This document shows positions 33,608 to 44,577 of a DNA stretch of 64,000 nt, piece by piece. A program made the translations under genes and the position numbers. Location: NCBI GenBank assembly GCA_016712625.1, contig JADJQQ010000002.1, positions 62,001 through 126,000 of the forward strand, given 5' to 3'. Position 1 is the first letter of the stretch. The number at the start of each line of letters is the position of its first letter. Source of the DNA: Candidatus Competibacteraceae bacterium (GTDB lineage Bacteria > Pseudomonadota > Gammaproteobacteria > Competibacterales > Competibacteraceae). The notes under the pieces were generated by a model. It did no database searches, had not been told where the DNA came from, and was given only the letters and a program-made list of their open reading frames with translations.

Positions 33608-34201
33608 ATGAACCTGGAACGCTGTGCTTGGTGTGGCAAAGATCCTCTGTACGTGCGCTACCACGATCAAGAATGGGGCGTTCCGGTGCATGATGACCGC
33701 CAGTTGTTTGAAATGTTGGTGCTGGATGGCGCGCAGGCGGGTCTAAGCTGGTTAACCATTCTCCGCAAGCGAGAAAATTACCGACAGGCTTTTGACCACT
33801 TCGATCCGGAAAGGATCGCCTGCTATGACGAGCGGCGCATTGCCCAACTGCTCGCCAATCCTGGCATTGTGCGTAATCGCCTCAAAATCGAATCGGCGAT
33901 TAAAAATGCTCAGGCCTATCTGGCCTTGCGTGATCGGCACGATTCGCTTGATACCTTTCTCTGGCGCTATGTTGGAAATACCCCACGCCAAAATACCTGG
34001 CGGTCACTGGCGGCGATGCCCAGTAAAACAGTAGAAGCAGAAGCGATGAGCAACGATTTGAAACGACTCGGCTTCACCTTTGTCGGGCCAACGATTTGCT
34101 ATGCCTTCATGCAAGCCGCCGGAATGGTCAACGATCACCTCATCCACTGTTTTCGCCATCGCGAACTACAGCCGCCCGCGATTGCGGATGCCACGACTTG
34201 A
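33608..34201 (+). CDS. tag: DNA-3-methyladenine glycosylase I
   Basis: A 197-residue Tag glycosylase that removes 3-methyladenine from alkylated DNA. N-terminal RCAWCGKDPLYVRYHDQEWG includes zinc-ligand cysteines and the family YHDxEWG. The LDGAQAGLSWLTIL segment and the later FVGPTICYAFMQA with MVNDH complete the signature. It diverges from the SRAP gene. Confidence 0.96.
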   Translation: MNLERCAWCGKDPLYVRYHDQEWGVPVHDDRQLFEMLVLDGAQAGLSWLTILRKRENYRQAFDHFDPERIACYDERRIAQLLANPGIVRNRLKIESAIKNAQAYLALRDRHDSLDTFLWRYVGNTPRQNTWRSLAAMPSKTVEAEAMSNDLKRLGFTFVGPTICYAFMQAAGMVNDHLIHCFRHRELQPPAIADATT

Positions 34202-34221
34202 AGGCGCGGGTTTTTGAGCGG

Positions 34222-35055
34222 TCAGCGCTGGTGCTGGAGAAAAGTCTGAATTGCCCGCCAATACTCGCGGTGTTGCTGGAGATCATTGTGGCCCGCACCG
34301 GCGATGCTTAGCTGCTCTTTCGGGCCGCCCCAAGCCTCGAACAGCCGTTGCGAATGTCGGGCCGGAATCACCTCGTCATCCTCGGCCACGATCATTCGTA
34401 ACGGTGCGGCCAGCGTCGGAGCCAGCCCAGCAGAATCATAAAGATTGCCAAGCACCCAACGCACTGGAAGGAAGGGATAGAAATTTTGGGCGATGGCGGT
34501 GAGGCTGTCGAACGGCGTTACCAGCAGCACACCCCGCACGCTCCGCTGGCTAGCGAGATAGGTGGCGACGCCGCTACCCAGGCTCCGCCCAATCACGACT
34601 ATGCGGCCGGCATCAATCTCAGGTTGAGCGGCGAAATGATCGTAGATCGTCAGCGCATCCTGCAACAGTCCCTGCTGGCTTGGCTTGCCGGCGCTGAATC
34701 CATAACCGCGATAGTTAAACAGCGCCAAATCCCAGCCGGTAAAGACCGCGCCAAAATCCAGCATCCACGAGACCTCCTCCGCATTCCCACCAAAGTAGAT
34801 CGCCAGCGGCCGCATGAGGTCCGATTCGCCAGGCAGATGCCAACCCTGTAATTGCAAACCATCGGCCGATTTAAGCGACGCCTCACGGGCTTGCGGATGA
34901 TGCGCCAAAATTCCCTGCCGGGCGGCCGGATCGAGCGGCTGAGGGAAATAAATCAAGCGTTCACCCTTAGCCAGCAGCACCACGAAAATCCCTCCACCAA
35001 GCAGCGTTATCGTCAGCAGCGCCGCGCCCAGGCGACGCGCGGCGCTTGATTTCAC
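34222..35055 (-). CDS. Membrane-anchored alpha/beta hydrolase
   Basis: A 277-residue alpha/beta hydrolase with one N-terminal membrane segment (about 8-28). The nucleophile elbow is GRSLGSG; an oxyanion-type segment precedes it (NYRGYGFSAG). EDDEVIPARHS and GAGHND supply the acid and the histidine. This matches the YfhR/BEM46-like group of uncharacterised serine hydrolases. The next gene upstream on the strand is a hotdog thioesterase, 20 bases away. Confidence 0.88.
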   Translation of the reverse strand: MKSSAARRLGAALLTITLLGGGIFVVLLAKGERLIYFPQPLDPAARQGILAHHPQAREASLKSADGLQLQGWHLPGESDLMRPLAIYFGGNAEEVSWMLDFGAVFTGWDLALFNYRGYGFSAGKPSQQGLLQDALTIYDHFAAQPEIDAGRIVVIGRSLGSGVATYLASQRSVRGVLLVTPFDSLTAIAQNFYPFLPVRWVLGNLYDSAGLAPTLAAPLRMIVAEDDEVIPARHSQRLFEAWGGPKEQLSIAGAGHNDLQQHREYWRAIQTFLQHQR

Positions 35056-35075
35056 TTTCAGAACCGACCGACCGA

Positions 35076-35501
35076 CTATCCGCGCTCAGCCGCTTTCCGC
35101 GCCGTCTTGGCGTTAAACTTGGCGGCATCAATCACGAACCGTTCGTGCGTCCCCTGACAGATGAGATCGACGCCATCGTGCGCTTCAACCGCGAATTTGA
35201 GCTTTTTACCCTCCCTTTCAAGCAAGCGCACCTTGACTTTTACGGCAAATCCCGGTGGCGTGGCCGCCGTGTGGCTGAGACCGACATGCGTCCCCACCGA
35301 CTGCTCGCTTGGCCAATCCAAATGCGGGCGCATGGCCTGAATGCAGGTCCACTCGATCAGCCCAACCAGAAAACCAGTGGCGAATACTTCCGGCATGGCC
35401 TGAAACTCCGGGGCCTCCGGGTATAGATTAGGAACGGTTTTATTCGGCGGCACCACAAATTCAAACTCACCGCTCAAACCTGGTTGCAAGCTGTCTCGCA
35501 T
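35076..35501 (-). CDS. FlK-like hotdog thioesterase
   Basis: A 141-residue hotdog-fold protein resembling the fluoroacetyl-CoA thioesterase FlK family. Family traits are the ATGFLVGLIEWTC helix with a Glu, and VGTHVGLSHTAATPPG with the conserved histidines and Thr. Most family members are uncharacterised short acyl-CoA thioesterases, and nothing here points to fluoroacetate. It lies between truA and the alpha/beta hydrolase on the same strand with short gaps (22 and 20 bases), so the three may be one transcript. Confidence 0.8.
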   Translation of the reverse strand: MRDSLQPGLSGEFEFVVPPNKTVPNLYPEAPEFQAMPEVFATGFLVGLIEWTCIQAMRPHLDWPSEQSVGTHVGLSHTAATPPGFAVKVKVRLLEREGKKLKFAVEAHDGVDLICQGTHERFVIDAAKFNAKTARKAAERG

Positions 35502-35523
35502 CGGTCACCCTCCCCCATCGCTT

Positions 35524-36324
35524 TTAAATAAAGCCTGGCGCGGTCGCGAAAGCCACCGGCAAGCCAAACCGTTCTGGATAACGCACCGTGACCAGATACA
35601 GGCCATCGGCTGGCGCGGTGACGCCGCCTTGAGTTCGATCACACTGCGCCAACACCTCGCGCGCCCACTCGATGGGTCGTTCGCCGACGCCAATCGCCAT
35701 GAGCACTCCGGCGATATTGCGCACCATGTGGTGTAAAAAAGCATTGGCCTCCACCTCCAGCACCACGCCACCGTCTGCTCGCCGCACTGTCAGTTCGCGG
35801 ATTTCTCGAACTGGCTGTCGGGCTTGGCATTCGGCGGCGCGGAAGGAACTAAAATCGTGTTCTCCCAACAAGGCTCGACCCGCAATTTGCATCCGCTCGG
35901 CATCAAGTGGCCGCCGACACCAAGTCGCCCGTTTTCGCCACAGCGCCGAACGATCCGACCGATCCAGAATCAAGTAACGATAACGGCGAGCCAACGCCGA
36001 GAAGCGGGCATGAAAATCCTCGGCCACCGGGCAAGCCCAACTTAGGCTGATATCCGAGGGCAGATTGGAATTACCGCCTAATACCCAGGCGCGTTCCGGG
36101 CGATTCGCCGTGGTGTCGAAATGCACAACTTGCCCGATACCATGCACCCCGGCGTCGGTTCGGCCGGCGCAAATCAAACGGATCGGATGATCGGCAACCG
36201 TGCTAATTGCCTGTTCCAAACTGCTTTGAACGGTTCTCACCTCCGGTCGCTGCGCCTGCCAGCCTTGGAAGTCCGAACCATCGTATTGCACCCCCAACGC
36301 GATCCGCACCGAGCGCCGCCCCAC
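35524..36324 (-). CDS. truA: tRNA pseudouridine(38-40) synthase TruA
   Basis: A 266-residue pseudouridine synthase acting on the anticodon arm of tRNAs. The catalytic Asp57 is in CAGRTDAGVH; VQYDGSDFQGWQ opens the protein and FLHHMVRNIAGVL lies in the C-terminal half. The frame starts with GTG at 36324; a second GTG follows 15 bases later. In many gammaproteobacteria truA lies near asd and the leu genes, but here it is some 22 kb from them. Confidence 0.95.
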   Translation of the reverse strand: MGRRSVRIALGVQYDGSDFQGWQAQRPEVRTVQSSLEQAISTVADHPIRLICAGRTDAGVHGIGQVVHFDTTANRPERAWVLGGNSNLPSDISLSWACPVAEDFHARFSALARRYRYLILDRSDRSALWRKRATWCRRPLDAERMQIAGRALLGEHDFSSFRAAECQARQPVREIRELTVRRADGGVVLEVEANAFLHHMVRNIAGVLMAIGVGERPIEWAREVLAQCDRTQGGVTAPADGLYLVTVRYPERFGLPVAFATAPGFI

Positions 36325-36326
36325 AA

Positions 36327-36360
36327 ATGAAAATCCCCCGGCCGGGCTGGTCGGGGGATT
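36327..36360 (-). terminator. Terminator between the L,D-transpeptidase gene and truA
   Basis: On the minus strand AATCCCCCG and CGGGGGATT form a 9-base stem around 11 bases, followed by TTTC. It ends the transpeptidase transcript just before truA. Confidence 0.85.
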
Positions 36361-36380
36361 AAAGATGCCGATCTACAGCG

Positions 36381-38276
36381 TCAAGCGCCCTTTTTGCTAG
36401 CGCCGCCCGCGTCCTGATACAAAGCGCGAACCATTGGTTTGTCGCGGTTGTAGATATCGTCCCGGAAATTCAATAATCCGTTGTCGTCTATCCAGGCGGT
36501 CCAATACAACAAATACACCGGCACTTGCTCGGGCAGATTGACCACGCGCTGCTTGCCGCTGGCGGCCGCCGCCTTAATGGTTTGCCGATTCCACTTGGGA
36601 TCGTGCTTCAGTAGATATTCGGCCAATTCCACCGGATTGGAAATGCGGATGCAACCGGAACTGAAGGTTCGTTGGTTTTGACTGAATAAACCGCGCGAGG
36701 GCGTATCGTGCAGGTAAACATTATAGCGGTTCGGGAACATGAATTTAATGCCGCCCAGCGCGTTGCGAGGACCCGCGTCCTGCCGTAGCTGATAGTTGAA
36801 ATTCCCCTCGCCAATCCCCTTCCAATTGACCCGGCCCGGATCGATCTGCTGGCCCGCATTGTTGTAGACGCGGATGTTCTGGCCAGCCAGGGCATAGGGA
36901 TTACGTCTGAGTTGGGGCAATTTATCCTTCACGGCAATGGAGCGCGGCACATACCACTTCGGGCTCATCACCAGATAAGCCATGTTGGCGGTGAAGGTCG
37001 GCGTCTGCCGCTCTTGCCGCCCAACCACCACCCGCGCTTCCATCACGGCTTTATCATTCTCAACCACATTCATCTTGAAGCTGGGAATGTTGACCAGAAT
37101 ATAGCGCGAGCCAAACTCATCCGGCAGCCAGCGCCAGCGCTCCATGTTTAGCTCCACTTGACGGATTCGCTGAGCTACCGGCACATTGAGCGCTTTCAAG
37201 GTAGCGGCGTTGACAGCTCCAGTTTCCGCCAGACCATGTCGCTTCTGAAAACGACGCACCGCGTCGGCAACTTCTTTGTCATAGCTCGCAGTCTTTACCG
37301 TATCGCCCGCCGCCAAATCGCCGCTCGCCTGCAAGCGGCCGCGCAAATTCGCCACCTGAGCGCTCTGGGAGCCAAGCCCCAGCGTAGCGCCGACAGTCGG
37401 CCAGCCTCCTTGCTGTTCGACCTTACGATAGTTTTGCAAGATCTCGCGCATTTGGACATAGCCCTTGCCCTTGGGCGGCAATTCGCGCAAGGCCTCCGCC
37501 ACGCCCACGCCAGAGACCGCTTCCTGCAACACCTGGGCGATATCGCGGGAACGCGGTTTTATTGCCCAGTCATTATCGATCTTACGGGGCGCCACCCGGC
37601 CAGATAACAGATGGGAAGCGTAAGTGAGAAAAGCGTCGCTAAACAGCAAATCGAATTCGGTCAACTGCCCGGTATCCGCCGCCATACCGCTCTGTTGGAG
37701 CGTCGCTTGCAGCTTTTGCAACTGAGAACGCCCGTAATCGGAAGACCGCAAACCCTCATTTTCGGCTTCGCCGAGTGCTTTCAATAAATCGTCCGCGGCG
37801 GGCAGGGGCTTGCCGTTTGCACCCAGCCAAGCGGGCTGATAATGACGGCGAGAATAGAAGGAAATCAAATAGTCCAACTGGTGCAGATTGCGATGCTGAA
37901 CGGTTAGGCGGGTCGGTAACGGTTCGGTTCGTACGCGTTGACAAATCTCCTCGGCAACTTGGCTTTGGACGCCACTTCCCGCTCCAGGACAAGGAGGAAG
38001 CGGCGGTGGAGCGGCAACCGTCTCTGCTGCTGGCGATGTTTCAGCCTGGGCCGGTGGTTCTGGCTCGGCATCCTCGGAGACATCCGCCGATGGGTCAGCT
38101 TGCCGGTTGACCACCGCGGGAGAAGACGTTAAAGCAGTGGCGTTGGTGGAAGCGACCGCTGGCGCTACCGAGGCAGCCCGAGCACCGGAAACTTGCGCTC
38201 CCACCAGGCTGGGATCGAGAGCGCAAGCCCCCACCAGCGTACAGACCAATATGGAAAAAACAATCCGCTTTGACAT
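36381..38276 (-). CDS. L,D-transpeptidase (YcbB/LdtD-type)
   Basis: A 631-residue cell-wall enzyme with a lipoprotein-like signal (LVGAC, Cys18) and a Pro/Ala-rich spacer (about 35-95). A peptidoglycan-binding domain around 330-380 (VADAVRRFQKRHGL) is followed by a YkuD catalytic domain with HDTPSRGLF and SSGCIRIS, where the Cys is the nucleophile. YcbB-type enzymes make 3-3 crosslinks in peptidoglycan and resist most beta-lactams. I start at 38276 because the Met begins the signal sequence; the longer frame to 38327 lacks support. Confidence 0.93.
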   Translation of the reverse strand: MSKRIVFSILVCTLVGACALDPSLVGAQVSGARAASVAPAVASTNATALTSSPAVVNRQADPSADVSEDAEPEPPAQAETSPAAETVAAPPPLPPCPGAGSGVQSQVAEEICQRVRTEPLPTRLTVQHRNLHQLDYLISFYSRRHYQPAWLGANGKPLPAADDLLKALGEAENEGLRSSDYGRSQLQKLQATLQQSGMAADTGQLTEFDLLFSDAFLTYASHLLSGRVAPRKIDNDWAIKPRSRDIAQVLQEAVSGVGVAEALRELPPKGKGYVQMREILQNYRKVEQQGGWPTVGATLGLGSQSAQVANLRGRLQASGDLAAGDTVKTASYDKEVADAVRRFQKRHGLAETGAVNAATLKALNVPVAQRIRQVELNMERWRWLPDEFGSRYILVNIPSFKMNVVENDKAVMEARVVVGRQERQTPTFTANMAYLVMSPKWYVPRSIAVKDKLPQLRRNPYALAGQNIRVYNNAGQQIDPGRVNWKGIGEGNFNYQLRQDAGPRNALGGIKFMFPNRYNVYLHDTPSRGLFSQNQRTFSSGCIRISNPVELAEYLLKHDPKWNRQTIKAAAASGKQRVVNLPEQVPVYLLYWTAWIDDNGLLNFRDDIYNRDKPMVRALYQDAGGASKKGA

Positions 38277-38430
38277 GGAAACGAACAACCTAAGGCTCAG
38301 TGATGACTGATAGTGTCGTATCATCATACCAACAAAGTATCAATAAAGCCACTCCAATTGACCAAAACAAACAACAGGGATTTTTCTCTTATAAGCGATT
38401 AGATCGTGTAATCACTGGATAATTCCAAGA

Positions 38431-38763
38431 CTACCAATGCGAAACTTCCCGTAATTCCATTAAAATTTCATTCAGTGGCGCACCGAAGCTATCCACGATG
38501 CAGACCAGATTGGCGATGCCACAAACCGACTGGCGGGCGCCGCGAATGATCCAGCCATGTGGCGGGGTCCAGCCCCGCATCCCGCTAAACATCGCCAGTT
38601 GGTCGGCGTTGCCTTGAGCGATACGCCGGTAATCGCGGGCGAATTGCGCCAAGCGGCTCATATCATTGTGGCTCATCAGACCATAGCCTTCGACCAGATA
38701 ACCGTCATCCCGAAAATGACAGACCACGTTGACGCCGTCCAAAGCCAGCAACCGCCGGATCAT
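38431..38763 (-). CDS. DUF2173 family protein, copy 1
   Basis: A 110-residue protein of unknown function, one of three adjacent DUF2173 paralogues. It has the shared layout: LLALDGVNVV at the start, a Tyr/Gly strand (GYLVEGYG), a helix, then GWTPPHGWIIRG and SVCGIANLVCIVD near the C-terminus. Its ATG overlaps the stop of copy 2 (ATGA), so the two are translated together. There is no signal peptide or membrane segment, so it is probably cytosolic. Confidence 0.75.
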   Translation of the reverse strand: MIRRLLALDGVNVVCHFRDDGYLVEGYGLMSHNDMSRLAQFARDYRRIAQGNADQLAMFSGMRGWTPPHGWIIRGARQSVCGIANLVCIVDSFGAPLNEILMELREVSHW

Positions 38764-39167
38764 GCTCCTTGCACCGGCTCCTTTCGTTCCAGGATCGCGA
38801 ACGCGGCCTCATAATCGGCTTTTTCATTGGCCATCACCACGCCCATCAACGGCGGCAGGCTAAACTTGCCGGCCTGTTTGTGCTGCTCGCGCAACAAGCC
38901 GCTGACCACCACCGACCAATCGAAACCGATCAGCGTAAATTCCTGAATCGGATAAAATCCCTCCATGCCTGTCATTTTCTCCCAGCCGCGCGCTTGCATG
39001 GTGGCAATGCTCAGGTTGGCGGCGCACATGTGGGCCAGCAAATCCAAAATGGATTGATTGATCCGATCAGGATAAGCGATGCGATGTTCCAATAATTCGC
39101 CGCCGCCTCGGAATTCAAAAGCGGCCATCGCCCCCGGTAATTTCATCAAATCATCAAGTGTGGTCAT
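38760..39167 (-). CDS. DUF2173 family protein, copy 2
   Basis: A 135-residue paralogue of its two neighbours and the longest of the three. It starts MTTLDDLMKLPGAMAAFEF and has EFTLIGFDWSVVVSG where the others have the cysteine-containing strand. An additional C-terminal helix (NEKADYEAAFAILERK) makes it longer. The start at 39167 lines up with copies 1 and 3; the 15 residues upstream in frame do not. It is coupled to copy 1 by a 4-base overlap. Function unknown. Confidence 0.75.
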   Translation of the reverse strand: MTTLDDLMKLPGAMAAFEFRGGGELLEHRIAYPDRINQSILDLLAHMCAANLSIATMQARGWEKMTGMEGFYPIQEFTLIGFDWSVVVSGLLREQHKQAGKFSLPPLMGVVMANEKADYEAAFAILERKEPVQGA

Positions 39168-39214
39168 GGTGACTGTTCCTCCTCTCCCTTCAATCGGCAT
39201 AAACGACTGCAAGT

Positions 39215-39571
39215 TCAGATCATATCCGAGGGCACATGGGCAAGCGCCTGCCGCATGAATCCGACCAGATCGTTGATCGATCCCTTACTGTTATCGATCA
39301 GGCAAAAAACGTTGGCGATCACGCAAACGCTGTAATCGGGACCATGCACCAACCAGCCGCGCGGCGGCGGCAATCCACTGAGCGGCTCCAAAGCCTCTAA
39401 CATGCTGGCTTCCATGTTGACGCTCATGGTGGTGGCGCGGCACATGATGGACGCTTTGCGGGCATGTTCTTCACTCAGAGCGCCCCGATAGGAAAACCGG
39501 TCGCCCCGGTAGGCATACTCCCCCGCCGCGACAACGCCGGGTTTGGCCAGCAGATCGGTCACAATACTCAT
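39215..39571 (-). CDS. DUF2173 family protein, copy 3
   Basis: First of the three DUF2173 genes in transcription order (118 aa). MSIVTDLLAKPGVVAAGEY opens the protein; GWLVHGPDYSVCVIANVF follows about residue 75, closely matching copy 1 (GWIIRGARQSVCGIANLV). Both keep the SVC cysteine. The start at 39571 fits the family; the frame is open to 39748 but that extension is Arg-rich and unlike the relatives. A 47-base gap separates it from copy 2. Confidence 0.75.
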   Translation of the reverse strand: MSIVTDLLAKPGVVAAGEYAYRGDRFSYRGALSEEHARKASIMCRATTMSVNMEASMLEALEPLSGLPPPRGWLVHGPDYSVCVIANVFCLIDNSKGSINDLVGFMRQALAHVPSDMI

Positions 39572-39763
39572 CCGGTGATATCCTTGGGTGGTGGCTGGCG
39601 TATGATGGATCGGCGCGCGGCCAAACCAAACTCGCCGCGCCGAATCCCCTACTTTAAAACCATAGTCAAAGTACTCCGGAAATACACCCCTTTTGCAAAA
39701 TGCACTCCTTCTGCAACGTATCGCAATCACACGCGCGCTCCACTTCACTCTCTCGCTTGAGTC

Positions 39764-42334
<2,571 letters not shown>

Positions 42335-42342
42335 TCTTTCCC

Positions 42343-42732
42343 TCAGGGAACCATCTCCGTGAACTGGCCGGGGACGACCACCGTAATCACCCCACCCCAA
42401 GTACACATCAGGGTGGAGGTATTATTGAGCGCCGGCATATTACCCAATAACACGGTTGGCGACCCCACGATCCACGGTGCTGGCGTCACGGGAATGCAGG
42501 GCATCGGCGTCAGCACGCCCAACGCGGCCGCGGTAGCCGATGCGACCATCGGATTGGTCGGGGTAATGCACATTCCAAACGGCATAATATTAACCATCGG
42601 AATATGATCCATGATATTCGCCGCTGGCATGTTGCTGGTGAGAGTTCGATTCACCGGCAATACGGTAAGAACGCTCGGCGCGACGCCGAAAGTGCACATC
42701 AGGGTTGCGCCGTTACACACATGCATGGCCAT
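42343..42732 (-). CDS. DUF4280 PAAR-like protein
   Basis: A 129-residue Pro/Met-rich protein of the DUF4280 family, related to PAAR tips that cap type VI secretion spikes. It begins MAMHVCNGATLMCTFG and contains PAANIMDHIPMVNI, GMCITPTNP, MPCIPVTPAPW and LMCTWGG, which are family hallmarks with conserved cysteines. The start at 42732 has GGGAGGT upstream. No type VI secretion genes, VgrG or effector lie nearby, so it is an orphan here. It converges on hrpB with 8 bases between stops. Confidence 0.85.
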   Translation of the reverse strand: MAMHVCNGATLMCTFGVAPSVLTVLPVNRTLTSNMPAANIMDHIPMVNIMPFGMCITPTNPMVASATAAALGVLTPMPCIPVTPAPWIVGSPTVLLGNMPALNNTSTLMCTWGGVITVVVPGQFTEMVP

Positions 42733-42794
42733 GGCCGTACCTCCCAAGATAACCGACTGTAGTGCTTAACTATAGCCTAGCGGAGCAACCATTC

Positions 42795-43175
42795 ATGTAC
42801 ACCGCCCTCAAACATCTTCATGTCGCGACGGTCGCTTTAAGTTTTGGCCTGTTCGTCCTGCGCGGGATTTGGATGCTGGTGGATTCGCCACGATTACAAC
42901 GACGCTGGGTTCGGATCTTGCCGCACCTCATCGACACCGTGCTGCTGGCGAGCGCGATCGGTTTGGCCACGATCCTGCGTCAATATCCATTCGTCCACGG
43001 CTGGCTCACCGCCAAGCTTGCGGGTTTGATTCTCTACATCATTCTGGGCAGCATTGCGCTCAAGCGCGGGCCGACTAAATCCATTCGCACCGTGGCCTGG
43101 ATCGCGGCAATGGCTGTGTTCGGCTATATCGTGAGCACCGCGATAACGCACTCGCCGCTTGGTTTCTTACAGTAG
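42795..43175 (+). CDS. SirB2 family membrane protein
   Basis: A 126-residue protein with four membrane segments (about 6-26, 41-60, 70-88 and 99-117) and the SirB2-type start YTALKHLHVATVALSFGLFVLRG. It was first described as an invasion-gene regulator in Salmonella, but is widespread with no settled function. The ATG at 42795 fits family N-termini. Confidence 0.88.
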   Translation: MYTALKHLHVATVALSFGLFVLRGIWMLVDSPRLQRRWVRILPHLIDTVLLASAIGLATILRQYPFVHGWLTAKLAGLILYIILGSIALKRGPTKSIRTVAWIAAMAVFGYIVSTAITHSPLGFLQ

Positions 43176-43187
43176 GCATCACTGGCT

Positions 43188-43889
43188 TCAATCGTTGGGC
43201 CAGGGCTGGTAGAGTTTTGCAAACCGGCTCTCCAGTTCCTGGCCGGCCGCCAGTTGCCCCGGAGTCAAGATTTGACTGAGCTGGTCGCGATTAAAGAGAG
43301 CCTTGGCATTACCCTGGGCCGCCGCGATAGCGTACCAGGCATAGGAAGCCACTAAATCCCTGGGCACGCCTTGCCCATCGGCATACAAAATCCCAAGGTT
43401 GTTCTGAGCGATGGCATGTCCTTGCTGGGCAGCCAATTGATACCACTGGGCAGCGATAACAGAGCTCTGGGCGACGCCAGTTCCATCTTCGTAAAGTACT
43501 CCTAGGTTGAAAGCGGCTTCAGGCTGGCCTTGGTTCGCCGCTCGTTCGTACCACCGAGCCGCTTCGGCTATATCCCGCGCCACCCCCAACCCATTGGCAT
43601 AGAGCACCGCCAAGTTAAACTGCGACTTCGCATGGCCCTGTTCGGCCGCCTGCCGATACCATCGGGCGGCCTGGGCATAATCCCGTTCGGTCCCCAACCC
43701 GTTGTCATATAACACCCCGACATTAAACCGCGCCTCCGCGTGTCCTTGCTCGGCGGATGGCCGCCATTCCACCAGCGCTGTTTGATAGTCACCACGGGTA
43801 AAGGCCACCATCCCCGCCGGATAGTCAGCCTGGGCCGCCGCCGCAAGCCCTAGCAAAACGGAACACATCAAATCTCTTAGTCGCCTCAC
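43188..43889 (-). CDS. Sel1-repeat (TPR-like) exported protein
   Basis: A 233-residue protein with an N-terminal signal peptide (LLGLAAAAQA) and about four Sel1 repeats. The repeat pattern is A-x2-N-x-G-x-L-Y-x2-G-x-G followed by A-x2-W-Y-x2-A-A-x-Q-G, visible at about 50-85, 86-121, 122-157 and 158-193. Such helical solenoids mediate protein-protein contacts in the periplasm. No partner is evident from neighbours. Confidence 0.88.
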   Translation of the reverse strand: MRRLRDLMCSVLLGLAAAAQADYPAGMVAFTRGDYQTALVEWRPSAEQGHAEARFNVGVLYDNGLGTERDYAQAARWYRQAAEQGHAKSQFNLAVLYANGLGVARDIAEAARWYERAANQGQPEAAFNLGVLYEDGTGVAQSSVIAAQWYQLAAQQGHAIAQNNLGILYADGQGVPRDLVASYAWYAIAAAQGNAKALFNRDQLSQILTPGQLAAGQELESRFAKLYQPWPND

Positions 43890-43932
43890 AACGAGATTTC
43901 CAGCAAAGTTAGCGCTTTACCCGCACAACAGG

Positions 43933-44280
43933 TCAATATTTGAACAGCAAGCGCAGCGTGTTCTCTCGGGCCAAGCGATGGGTCTCGGTCAAACACTCAG
44001 CTCCCCATTCGGCCAAGGCTTGCCCATCGTCCAGCATTCGATGCCCCACAAAATTAACCACCGCGAACTGACTGTCCGAAAATTCGTGCAAACTGTGCGG
44101 ATTCGTCACCTTGAGGGCGACTTTGGCCTGTGCCAAGCCCAAATCCACATAGGCTTTCAAGCTGTTCATATTCAGCCCGATCCATTTCTCAAATTGTCCG
44201 GTCATCACCTGATTGGTTCTTGCCAATATGGCGATGAAGGGTTTGATCGGCTCAAAAACCGTCACAGAAACTTCGTTCAT
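43933..44280 (-). CDS. Phasin family protein
   Basis: A 115-residue helical protein with phasin traits: KPFIAILARTNQVM, then an amphipathic helix and AYVDLGLAQAKVALKV. Phasins coat polyhydroxyalkanoate granules and control their size. No polymer synthase gene lies in the window. Its presence supports a storage-polymer lifestyle. The assignment rests on pattern and size, so the function is probable but not certain. Confidence 0.75.
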   Translation of the reverse strand: MNEVSVTVFEPIKPFIAILARTNQVMTGQFEKWIGLNMNSLKAYVDLGLAQAKVALKVTNPHSLHEFSDSQFAVVNFVGHRMLDDGQALAEWGAECLTETHRLARENTLRLLFKY

Positions 44281-44577
44281 GATCTTACTCCCGGTGCAGC
44301 ATTATCAACAGCGTCATGAAATTACAAAAATAAAAACATAAGTCATTATAACAAAATAGACCGATTTTCTGGCGATGGCGGCGACTCGTTCTTATCGCGA
44401 ATCGATGGGCCAACTTCCCCAGGTTCCAAGTATAACAAATAATGCTGCATCGCCACATTATTTGATTAATAACCATGATCAACTTGTGATAAATAGAATT
44501 ATAATGACCCAAGGTTCGACTGGCCCAAGCAGGGGCCGCCGTAGCCCATTAGCTTGCACAACTCAGGAATAACCAAA
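44281..44577. other. Divergent promoter region between the phasin gene and fbp
   Basis: An AT-rich 297-base gap. A perfect TATAAT is at 44500-44505, 72 bases before the fbp start, and is the best -10 candidate; its -35 is unclear. The phasin side lacks a clear promoter match. Confidence 0.5.
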
